Below are positions 1-4,816 of a DNA stretch of 6,748 bases, piece after piece (within the stretch, counting starts at the first letter, position 1; every line of letters starts with the position of its first letter). The translations under genes and the position numbers were made by a program. Location of the stretch: assembly GCA_002482415.1 (NCBI GenBank), contig DLFY01000314.1:622-7369 (forward strand). The letters run 5' to 3'. The notes below the pieces were generated by a model. It worked only from the letters and a program-made list of their open reading frames with translations. It had not been told where the DNA came from and ran no database searches. This stretch comes from Phycisphaerales bacterium UBA7708 (lineage in GTDB: Bacteria; Planctomycetota; Phycisphaerae; Sedimentisphaerales; Anaerohalosphaeraceae).

Positions 1-89
1 CGCAAATAATTTATTCGGCCCGGGTCCATCGCCCGCTCCCACCGTGTTGTTATTTCCTGCTGCACATCCCGCACTGGCCATCTTGACAT
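1..89 (-). CDS. Possible 5' end of a minus-strand gene running off the left edge
   Basis: Two minus-strand frames stay open from an ATG to the window edge. One starts at 89 and reads MSRWPVRDVQQ, a charged, helix-like protein. The other starts at 81 and reads MASAGCAAGNNN, a Gly/Asn-rich protein. Neither ATG has a clear Shine-Dalgarno sequence. About 29 codons are too few to choose between them, and I recognise neither. The gene would lie 144 bases downstream of the FlgB-like gene on the same strand, so it could be the next gene of that group. Against this, the best U-tract terminator nearby points along the plus strand. A plus-strand reading frame ending at the TAA at 7-9 is also possible, in which case nothing is coded here on the minus strand. 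Confidence 0.2.
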   Translation of the reverse strand, partial: MSRWPVRDVQQEITTRWERAMDPGRINYL

Positions 90-156
90 CCAGATGCGTA
101 TTTACTTGTAAAACTCACGTTGTATAAATCAAGTTGTGCATTTTTTCAAACCAAAT

Positions 157-185
157 CCCCGCCTAAAAGCAGGGTTTTTTGTTTT
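157..185. terminator. Short GC hairpin with U-tract, possible terminator
   Basis: Arms CCCCGC (157-162) and GCAGGG (169-174) flank a six-base loop and are followed by T6-G-T4 (175-185). Read on the plus strand, the stem has one C-A mismatch but an excellent U-tract. Read on the minus strand, the mismatch becomes a G-U pair and the stem is complete, but the following tract (ATTTGGTTTG) is weaker. It lies about 60 bases after the FlgB-like stop, so it could end that minus-strand operon, a plus-strand transcript entering from the left, or both. Confidence 0.4.
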
Positions 186-201
186 AAACACGACTTTTTT
201 T

Positions 202-213
202 ACGATTAATCGT
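202..213. repeat. 12-bp perfect palindrome
   Basis: ACGATTAATCGT is a perfect palindrome in the spacer 20 bases after the FlgB-like stop codon. It is not followed by a U-tract on the minus strand (A-rich there), so it does not look like a terminator. A protein-binding site ahead of whatever lies to the left is possible. Its AT-rich core makes chance occurrence plausible too. Confidence 0.3.
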
Positions 214-232
214 TATAGATAGTCCATAAACA

Positions 233-661
233 TCATTGCAGATTTGCAAACTGCGTTTCTTTTTTACGCTTCTGCCGCAGTAATTCCACGGCAAGGCGAT
301 TATGGATCAGATTTTCCGATAACCGCTGGATTTGTTCCTGGACATAAGCATGGGTGTCATTCCGCAGCAATTCCTGAGATCTGTTGTCCACGACTGCCGC
401 GGCTTCAAACTCGCCCTGGTCATGAAAATGAACGTTGGGGCCGTCTTCAAGAACAAGCCGTTTATTGCGAATGTATTCGGCCAGTCCCCGCGTCAGGGTG
501 TCGGCGAACTCGTGAACCGGCAAATCCATCGGCTCAAAACCCGCAGACCGATAATCAAAGAGATTTCGTGTCAAAACCTCTTTCCGTCGTTCGGTAAAAT
601 CGATAATGCGATTTAAAAGCTCTGTAAGATTGTCCGTAACAGGGGAGACATTAAGGTTCAT
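233..661 (-). CDS. Divergent FlgB-like flagellar basal-body rod protein
   Basis: The protein has 142 residues, the usual length of FlgB, a proximal rod subunit of the flagellar basal body that is exported and assembled in the periplasm. The N-terminal half (about 11-57) follows the FlgB pattern of a helix with an RRKEVLTRN core, then a Gly-Phe-x-Pro segment (41-44) and a D-L-hydrophobic stretch. The usual A-N-x-x-T-P-G-Y signature is reduced to YRSAGFEP. The C-terminal half (about 100-132) matches the closing amphipathic helix of FlgB, where the usual D-x-E-x-x-M-x-x-L-x-x-N core reads YVQEQIQRLSEN, followed by the hydrophobic VELL. The start ATG at 661 has AAGGA seven bases upstream. It follows the MerR-like gene by 31 bases, so the two are probably co-transcribed. 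FlgC and FliE normally follow flgB, but neither is visible here. It could be a diverged or orphan paralogue. The fold assignment is by pattern only. Confidence 0.6.
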   Translation of the reverse strand: MNLNVSPVTDNLTELLNRIIDFTERRKEVLTRNLFDYRSAGFEPMDLPVHEFADTLTRGLAEYIRNKRLVLEDGPNVHFHDQGEFEAAAVVDNRSQELLRNDTHAYVQEQIQRLSENLIHNRLAVELLRQKRKKETQFANLQ

Positions 662-692
662 ACAGCCATCCTTGGCAAAAAGAGTTCTCCGT

Positions 693-965
693 TTATGAGG
701 CTTTTATGGCCTGCTCCGATTGAAACATATCACGAATTTCAGACAACGTCTTGGTTTCACGCAACTGCTGGATTCGCCACAGACGTTCAAATACGGACTC
801 GTCATACAACCGATGTCCGCCTTCGGTCCAGTCGCTCTCCTGAATAAGTCCCATAACCGTATAGTTGTGGATTGTCTGGCGAGTAAAAGGGGTACTCCGA
901 ACGATATCCCCAATACGATACAGCTTGGGGGGCGTAATAAAACCATGATTGCTGCTTTGAGTCAT
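693..965 (-). CDS. MerR-family DNA-binding protein, DNA-binding domain only
   Basis: The 90-residue protein is almost entirely a MerR-type winged helix-turn-helix. YRIGDIV (16-22) opens the first helix, TRQTIHNYTVMGLI (28-41) is the recognition helix and turn, EGGHRLYDESVFERLWRI (48-65) is the wing and third helix, and SEIRDMF (75-81) matches the fourth helix. The dimerisation coiled coil and effector domain of classical MerR proteins are absent, as in BldC-type or GlnR-like short members. I chose ATG 965 because it places the domain close to the N-terminus. An in-frame TTG at 1031, with AAGG just upstream, would add 22 Arg-rich residues and cannot be excluded. It precedes the FlgB-like gene by 31 bases and probably controls it and itself, because a dyad overlaps the candidate promoter at 1149-1177. 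Effector, if any, is unknown. Confidence 0.82.
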   Translation of the reverse strand: MTQSSNHGFITPPKLYRIGDIVRSTPFTRQTIHNYTVMGLIQESDWTEGGHRLYDESVFERLWRIQQLRETKTLSEIRDMFQSEQAIKAS

Positions 966-1142
966 AGAGCCAGAAACACACCTTTGACGTATATTCAAGA
1001 CAACCAAACGACTTACCCTCCGGGCAAACAAAGTACCTTACGATCGATAGCATGCCCATCTGTTCTTGTTGCTTAACGCCGCAAATATATCCAGCCCTTA
1101 TCCATCCGCAAAGACGTGCTGGAACGTAAATGATTGCGACCC

Positions 1143-1161
1143 CGTCAAATCATATTTGACG
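1143..1161. promoter_or_regulatory. 19-bp inverted repeat, probable operator
   Basis: Perfect 8-bp arms CGTCAAAT (1143-1150) and ATTTGACG (1154-1161) are separated by CAT. The dyad covers the -10 box and the adjoining spacer of the minus-strand promoter at 1149-1177, as expected for an operator controlling the MerR-like/FlgB-like operon. Further CGTCAA half-sites lie at 983-989 (minus) and 1193-1198 (plus). The obvious candidate ligand is the MerR-like protein encoded downstream. That link is inference. Confidence 0.6.
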
Positions 1162-1177
1162 TTTTATAAAATGTAAA
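1149..1177 (-). promoter_or_regulatory. Sigma70-type promoter of the merR-like/flgB-like operon
   Basis: On the minus strand, TTTACA (1177-1172, five of six matches to TTGACA) is followed by exactly 17 bases and TATGAT (1154-1149, five of six matches to TATAAT). Transcription would start near 1142, giving a leader of about 175 bases before ATG 965. It could also supply the alternative TTG start at 1031. The 17-bp spacing differs from the 19-bp spacing typical of MerR-activated promoters, so simple repression fits better than DNA-twist activation. Confidence 0.6.
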
Positions 1178-1243
1178 ACACATTTGCAGGTGCGTCAAGC
1201 AAAATTGGTAAAAAAACATGAATATATTTTTCCAAAAGTGTTG

Positions 1244-1260
1244 TTGTGAAAAAATCACAA
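1244..1260. promoter_or_regulatory. TTGTGA-N5-TCACAA dyad, CRP/FNR-like site
   Basis: Perfect 6-bp arms TTGTGA (1244-1249) and TCACAA (1255-1260) surround A5. The half-sites equal those of CRP (TGTGA and TCACA), but the spacer is five bases instead of six, so a different CRP/FNR-superfamily member or another factor is as likely. It sits about 280 bases before the cyclase start and about 280 before the MerR-like start. No strong promoter directly abuts it. Confidence 0.4.
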
Positions 1261-1373
1261 TAATATGGCATGAGAATGAGTAAACATCAAAAATCCTATG
1301 GAAATAATAGGAAAAAGAAAGATCAATTCAGCCCGCATTCTGTTATTAGAATTTTGCTGAAACATTTCTCATC

Positions 1374-1385
1374 GAATCCGGATTC
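1374..1385. repeat. 12-bp palindrome with a nearby direct repeat
   Basis: GAATCCGGATTC is a perfect palindrome. The stretch TCCGGATTCTGTC (1377-1389), which overlaps it, recurs as TCCGGGTTCTGTC at 1431-1443, 54 bases on, close to five helical turns. A partial third copy (ATTCTGT) lies at 1337-1343. Phased repeats of this sort upstream of a gene suggest cooperative binding sites for a regulator of the cyclase gene, but no regulator can be named. Confidence 0.35.
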
Positions 1386-1540
1386 TGTCGATTTCTAATC
1401 TCGAAAAATATTTTCTATATTTTCAGAAGTTCCGGGTTCTGTCAGGCTTCTATGTTAACCGGGTCCAAATAATTACCGATACTGGGAACATCTGAATTTA
1501 AATCAAAAAATGAGTCCGATATAAAGGATTGTTAAACGAT

Positions 1541-2614
1541 ATGAGTCAGGGCGAAACAGACAAACAGATACTGGGCTGTTCGGGGAGCAGCACCTGTCGG
1601 CTGGATATCATTACCCCCTTAGCCAAGAAGATTAACTGTCTTGATGTCAAACGGATAGCGGAAATCTGCGTCAGCGAAATCCCGAAATTGATAAGCTCGA
1701 AACTGGCCTCGCTGTATATTCTCGATGAAACAAGCGACATACTGCATCTGGAACGCCATAATCATCAATTCCTGATTAATAATGTCGTGTCGTTAAATCA
1801 AAATCCGCCTTCTCCGATGGTTGCGGCCGTTCGCAGCAAGGAGCTGCTGATTATCAATGATATGGATGATGCCCAGTCGGCGGGAGTCGGAAATGTGCAC
1901 CGCAGCTTTGCCAAAAACTACTCAACCCGAAGCTGTGTGATTGCACCGCTGATTTGTCATGGCCGAGTGGTTGGGGTGCTCAACCTCAGCGATAAAGAAA
2001 CCGGCGGCATTTTTACCCAGGAAGACATTGCGATTGTCGAGTTGTTCCGACAGCTTGTCGGCGCATCCATCGGCAACATTCATTTATTCGAAAAAACCCA
2101 GCGTCAGGCACGCACAGACGGCCTGACGGGGATGCTGAATCACCGTACCTTTTATGAGGCGATGGAAGTGGAACTTCGCCGCGCCCAGCGTTACGGCGGC
2201 AAGCTGTCGATTATCATGGCCGACATCGACAACCTCAAGCCGATTAACGACAACTATGGGCATCGGGCGGGGGACATGGCCATCAAGCAGATCGCCCGTC
2301 GGCTTTTAGCCTGTATTCGGCAGATTGACTTGGCGGCCCGTTATGGCGGCGATGAGTTTGCGATTATTCTGCCCAGCACCTCGCTGGCGGATGCAACGGT
2401 CGTTGCCGAACGCATGGTCCAGATGGTCTGCAACAACCCAATGATATGGGAAGACCAGCGAATCAAGCTGTCCATCAGCGTGGGCGTAGGGCAATATGAT
2501 CCGGATACGCAGCCGGGCGATGTGACCAAAGCAACGGACCAGGCTCTCTATGCGGCCAAGCAGGCGGGCAAAGGTCGGGTTTGCGTGTTTGCACCGCAGA
2601 AGACACCCGCCTAA
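1541..2614 (+). CDS. GAF-GGDEF diguanylate cyclase
   Basis: The predicted cytoplasmic enzyme has 357 residues and makes cyclic di-GMP from two GTP. A GAF-type sensory domain spans about 34-182, a short helical linker about 182-190, and the GGDEF domain about 190-352. The cyclase is intact: TDGLTGMLNHRTF (192-204), the metal-binding D228 in ADID, the K-x-I-N-D (233-237) and GH (240-241) positions, and RYGGDEF (267-273). The inhibitory I-site is present as RQID (260-263), correctly placed before GGDEF, so product inhibition is expected. No transmembrane helix or receiver domain is visible. The N-terminus is Cys-containing (13, 19, 33). I chose ATG 1541, with AAAGGA ending 12 bases upstream. The alternative TTG at 1529 directly abuts that AAAGGA and is unlikely. 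It is a single gene, divergent from the MerR-like/FlgB-like operon and convergent with nnrE across a 28-base gap. The GAF ligand is unknown. Confidence 0.95.
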   Translation: MSQGETDKQILGCSGSSTCRLDIITPLAKKINCLDVKRIAEICVSEIPKLISSKLASLYILDETSDILHLERHNHQFLINNVVSLNQNPPSPMVAAVRSKELLIINDMDDAQSAGVGNVHRSFAKNYSTRSCVIAPLICHGRVVGVLNLSDKETGGIFTQEDIAIVELFRQLVGASIGNIHLFEKTQRQARTDGLTGMLNHRTFYEAMEVELRRAQRYGGKLSIIMADIDNLKPINDNYGHRAGDMAIKQIARRLLACIRQIDLAARYGGDEFAIILPSTSLADATVVAERMVQMVCNNPMIWEDQRIKLSISVGVGQYDPDTQPGDVTKATDQALYAAKQAGKGRVCVFAPQKTPA

Positions 2615-2642
2615 AAGCGCGAAAATGTCGTATTATTGATAG

Positions 2643-3311
2643 TTATTGTTTCACAATCCCAATCGATGCGATATACAATTCCCCCAGAACAGGCAAGGTC
2701 TTTCCCTGTCCAAAAAAGCCCGGCTTGGCGGCGACAAAGCTGACGGTTGCGGCAGCTTCAATACACACCGGAAGCGGAATCCCTTCATCACAATCGAGGC
2801 CCGAGGGAATATCAACGGCAAGAATCGGGATTTTCAGGCTATTGATGCAGCTAATCAGAGCGACGTAAAAACTGGACAATTCCCCCTTGAGTCCCGTGCC
2901 GAATATGGCATCGATAATCAAATTACACCCATCGCATAATCCATGAAGCTGTGGACAGATGGTTTCTTCAGACTGTTCCAGCCAAACCATCGGCAGATTC
3001 ATCTTGTCGCAGATGGTCAGGTTAATCAAAGCATCCCCTGTGATTTTTTCCCGGACAGCACAGCAGATAATCTGCACGCTAACGCCGCTGTTGGCCAGAT
3101 GGCGGGCAATCACAAACCCATCGCCGCCATTATTGCCCGCCCCGCAGAAGATACACACTTTGGAATCGCTGTTTTTGCCCAGCATAGTCAGGGCAATCTC
3201 GGAGGCACTGCGCCCGGCATTTTCCATCAGGACCACGCCGGGAATCGCCATCGCCTGGATGGCCCAGGCATCATAATCCCGCACCTGCTGACGGGTCAGG
3301 ATGGAATGCAT
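2643..3311 (-). CDS. nnrE: NAD(P)H-hydrate epimerase (YjeF N-terminal domain), standalone
   Basis: The enzyme interconverts the R and S forms of damaged hydrated NAD(P)H, so that the ADP/ATP-dependent dehydratase can restore the S form. The 222-residue protein is one YjeF_N domain, without the NnrD dehydratase domain fused to it in many bacteria. Key motifs are LTRQQVRDYD (5-14), LMENAGR (28-34), GAGNNGGDGFV (57-67), DAIFGTGL (134-141) and VDIPSGLD (166-173), with K196 in the late TVSF..AKPG segment. ATG 3311 matches the family start. An in-frame ATG at 3341 would add ten residues and coincides with the predicted transcription start, making it leaderless. A still longer reading to 3377 begins inside the -35 box and is rejected. 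No clear Shine-Dalgarno sequence precedes any of these starts. The protein is rather cysteine-rich (11 of 222). It is divergent from surE. Confidence 0.93.
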   Translation of the reverse strand: MHSILTRQQVRDYDAWAIQAMAIPGVVLMENAGRSASEIALTMLGKNSDSKVCIFCGAGNNGGDGFVIARHLANSGVSVQIICCAVREKITGDALINLTICDKMNLPMVWLEQSEETICPQLHGLCDGCNLIIDAIFGTGLKGELSSFYVALISCINSLKIPILAVDIPSGLDCDEGIPLPVCIEAAATVSFVAAKPGFFGQGKTLPVLGELYIASIGIVKQ

Positions 3312-3348
3312 CGTTTTGTTGTAAGGCTGCCAGAAACTCATAGGACGG

Positions 3349-3377
3349 ATTATATTACACGTCTCCCGATTGGTCAA
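3349..3377 (-). promoter_or_regulatory. Near-consensus promoter of nnrE
   Basis: On the minus strand, TTGACC (3377-3372, five of six) is followed by 17 bases and TATAAT (3354-3349, six of six). Predicted initiation seven or eight bases after the -10 falls at A3341, which is the A of an in-frame ATG. The mRNA is therefore either leaderless from 3341 or has a 30-base leader before ATG 3311. Confidence 0.75.
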
Positions 3378-3382
3378 TTGAC
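3373..3382. repeat. 10-bp palindrome shared by two opposed -35 boxes
   Basis: GTCAATTGAC is a perfect palindrome whose two halves supply most of the -35 hexamers of the divergent nnrE and surE promoters. The symmetry follows from two TTGAC cores placed back to back. It could also be an operator, but nothing in the sequence requires that. Confidence 0.6.
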
Positions 3383-3406
3383 TTTATGCCCCTGTGCCGG
3401 TACAGT
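3378..3406 (+). promoter_or_regulatory. Probable promoter of surE
   Basis: TTGACT (3378-3383, five of six) is followed by 17 bases and TACAGT (3401-3406, four of six). Initiation near 3413 would leave a leader of about 30 bases carrying AAGGGA (3432-3437), five bases before the surE ATG. Its -35 hexamer starts at the base immediately after the nnrE -35 hexamer. The -10 is weaker than that of nnrE. Confidence 0.55.
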
Positions 3407-3442
3407 ATGAATCGTGAGGATAAATAGTACTAAGGGATTGAT

Positions 3443-4207
3443 ATGCATATACTTCTGACCAATGATGATGGCATCTTCGCGCCGGGACTGGCGGCGTTAT
3501 ATAAACGGCTGGCCACACTGGGCAAAGTGACCGTGGTTGCCCCGGCCGATGTCCAGTCCGGCGCCGGCCACAGCATTTCTCTGCGGGATTTGACCTGCCA
3601 GTTGCTGGATATTGTCGGCAAATTCAGCGGCTATAGCGTCGATGGTTCCCCGGCCGATTGCGTCAAAGTGGCGGTCAATAAGCTGATTCCCGAGGACGAA
3701 CCAATTGATTTGCTTGTTTCCGGGATGAATCACGGAGCCAATGTGGGGATTAATGTATTCTATTCGGGCACCGTGGCGGGGGCCATCGAGGGGGCGTTCT
3801 ATGACCTGCCGGCCATTGCGGTCAGTGCGGCGATGGATGAGCCGTGGGACAGCGAACAGGCCGCCGATTTGGCCCTTGACGTTATCAAGCAGGTTTTGCC
3901 GATTCAGCCGCGGGAGGTGGTCAGCATCAACATCCCCCGATTATCCCGAGGCAAACCCAGCGGAATTAAAGTCGTGCCGCAATCGACCTGCGGATTTGAT
4001 GAATTCTATCAGGTTGTGGATGAACAGGAAGACCAAGCGGTATATCGGCTGGCGGGGGGAAACCACCGCGACACCCATGATGAAAATAACTGGACCGATA
4101 CCACGGCCATCGCTGCGGGGTATATTACGCTGACCTCGCTGCGACTGAATTTGACGGAACCGGCAGGCAACGAACGCTTAGCCAGGAGAATAAAACAATC
4201 TAAATAA
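3443..4207 (+). CDS. surE: 5'/3'-nucleotidase SurE
   Basis: SurE is a metal-dependent phosphatase that removes phosphate from nucleoside 5'- and 3'-monophosphates, with further activities in some species. It is linked to stationary-phase survival and is cytoplasmic. The 254-residue protein is full length. It opens with ILLTNDDG, giving the metal ligands D8 and D9. S39 lies in QSGAGHSIS, and N96 in SGMNHGANVG (93-102), followed by YSGTVAGAIEG (107-117). GSPADCV (68-74) is the substrate-side loop. The late G-Y-I-T-L-T-S-L segment matches the family C-terminus. ATG 3443 has AAGGGA five bases upstream and is the canonical start. A membrane protein gene begins 14 bases after the stop, so the two form a likely operon. 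pcm, rpoS and nlpD, the enterobacterial neighbours, are absent. Confidence 0.96.
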   Translation: MHILLTNDDGIFAPGLAALYKRLATLGKVTVVAPADVQSGAGHSISLRDLTCQLLDIVGKFSGYSVDGSPADCVKVAVNKLIPEDEPIDLLVSGMNHGANVGINVFYSGTVAGAIEGAFYDLPAIAVSAAMDEPWDSEQAADLALDVIKQVLPIQPREVVSINIPRLSRGKPSGIKVVPQSTCGFDEFYQVVDEQEDQAVYRLAGGNHRDTHDENNWTDTTAIAAGYITLTSLRLNLTEPAGNERLARRIKQSK

Positions 4208-4221
4208 AGGAAGGAGTTTTT

Positions 4222-4794
4222 ATGTGGAATGTATTTGAGGATCCGTCGCTTTTATTGGTTGTGGGCATTGTTACGCTGATTATCGGTGTATGGATTCGCA
4301 ATAACGTATCGGAGAAAAATGGTCTTTTGGCAATTATTCTGGGGGTGCTGATTGTCGCGGCGGGATTCGGGCTGGATTATTTGGTCAAGACGGATTATGA
4401 GCAGGTGCGGGGGATTGTCCTGACCTGCCGGGATGCGGCGGTGGCCCGAGATGCAAGGACTATCGAGCCGCTGATTTCACAGCGATATAGGGATGTGATC
4501 CATCCGAATAAGGCTGTTTTTATGGAGGATATCAACGGGATTTTCAGGAGTGCGGCCATTTCCAAGGTGCGGTTTCAGGAACTGACCGTCAATATCTTTC
4601 AGGGGACGGCCCAGGCGAAACTGGATATGGCGGTGTTTCTGGACCCCAAAAGCTCGTATGCCGCGGCCGGCGGGCTGTTTTTTGCCGAGATGACGGTGGG
4701 ATTTCAAAAAGAGGCCGGCGATATCTGGCGGATTACCAATGCCGAGGTCGTGTCTGTGAATAACGACCGGACGGATTGGAGGATTGCACATTAA
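4222..4794 (+). CDS. Two-helix membrane protein with a soluble C-terminal domain
   Basis: I do not recognise this 190-residue protein by name. Two hydrophobic segments (about 10-26 and 34-53) form a membrane hairpin with a short charged turn, RNNVSEKNG, between them. About 57-186 is a soluble domain: a long helix (about 57-90) is followed by alternating strands ending in IWRITNAEVVSVN (168-180). This arrangement resembles NTF2/SnoaL-like cone folds, though no catalytic residue stands out, so a binding or scaffolding role is as likely. AAGGAG (4211-4216) lies five bases before the ATG, the best ribosome site in the window. The gene starts 14 bases after surE, so it is probably co-transcribed with it. 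Its stop is 21 bases from the stop of a convergent gene. Confidence 0.82.
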   Translation: MWNVFEDPSLLLVVGIVTLIIGVWIRNNVSEKNGLLAIILGVLIVAAGFGLDYLVKTDYEQVRGIVLTCRDAAVARDARTIEPLISQRYRDVIHPNKAVFMEDINGIFRSAAISKVRFQELTVNIFQGTAQAKLDMAVFLDPKSSYAAAGGLFFAEMTVGFQKEAGDIWRITNAEVVSVNNDRTDWRIAH

Positions 4795-4802
4795 GCCAAG
4801 CT

Positions 4803-4816
4803 ATCCCGAGCGGGAT
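4803..4816. terminator. Inverted repeat between convergent genes, weak terminator candidate
   Basis: Arms ATCCCG (4803-4808) and CGGGAT (4811-4816) are separated by AG. As RNA this gives a five-pair stem with a GAGC loop, eight bases after the stop of the membrane protein gene and touching the stop of the opposing nucleotidyltransferase gene. The downstream plus-strand tract (TATGGGTTTAGTTTG) is only moderately U-rich and the minus side is not. The right arm runs into the 9-mer repeated at the other end of the cassette. Confidence 0.35.

Larger units (their letters stand above)
966..1540. other. 575-base gene-poor regulatory region between merR-like and GGDEF genes
   Basis: No convincing protein gene lies here on either strand. 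It separates divergent transcription units and is AT-rich. It contains a minus-strand promoter with an overlapping inverted repeat (1143-1177), a TTGTGA/TCACAA dyad (1244-1260), a TCCTAT/ATAGGA dyad (1294-1312), a 12-bp palindrome (1374-1385) and a 12/13 direct repeat (1377-1389 and 1431-1443). The motif CGTCAA, in either orientation, occurs four times between 983 and 1198. A weak plus-strand promoter for the cyclase gene could be TTAACC (1455-1460), 17 bases, GATACT (1478-1483), with four of six matches in each box. I see no match to the c-di-GMP riboswitch cores I know. Confidence 0.7.

Noticed and set aside
244..616. Plus-strand ORFs opposite the FlgB-like gene
   Set aside because: They are antisense shadows of a gene with a good ribosome site and family pattern, and their own products have no coherent motifs.
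802..1059. 85-aa minus-strand ORF overlapping the MerR-like gene
   Set aside because: It is a shifted frame of the MerR-like gene region, Tyr/Ser-rich, with no ribosome site or motif.
1400..1540. c-di-GMP riboswitch before the diguanylate cyclase
   Set aside because: I looked for the conserved GEMM-type core segments and found none; the leader is AT-rich and lacks the paired stems.
2607..2620. CCCGCCTAAAAGC at the cyclase stop, also found at 158-170
   Set aside because: One copy is a gene end and the other part of a terminator-like stem, without flanking similarity, so I treat the shared 13 bases as chance.
2615..2642. Terminator between the convergent cyclase and nnrE genes
   Set aside because: The 28-base gap shows no stem with a U-tract on either strand.
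2943..3410. 155-aa plus-strand ORF opposite nnrE
   Set aside because: It is antisense to clear YjeF_N motifs, has a composition typical of a reverse frame, and runs through the divergent promoter region.
3741..4133. 130-aa plus-strand ORF inside surE in another frame
   Set aside because: It is Arg/Pro/Ser-rich as expected for a shifted frame of a GC-rich gene, and surE itself is complete and canonical.
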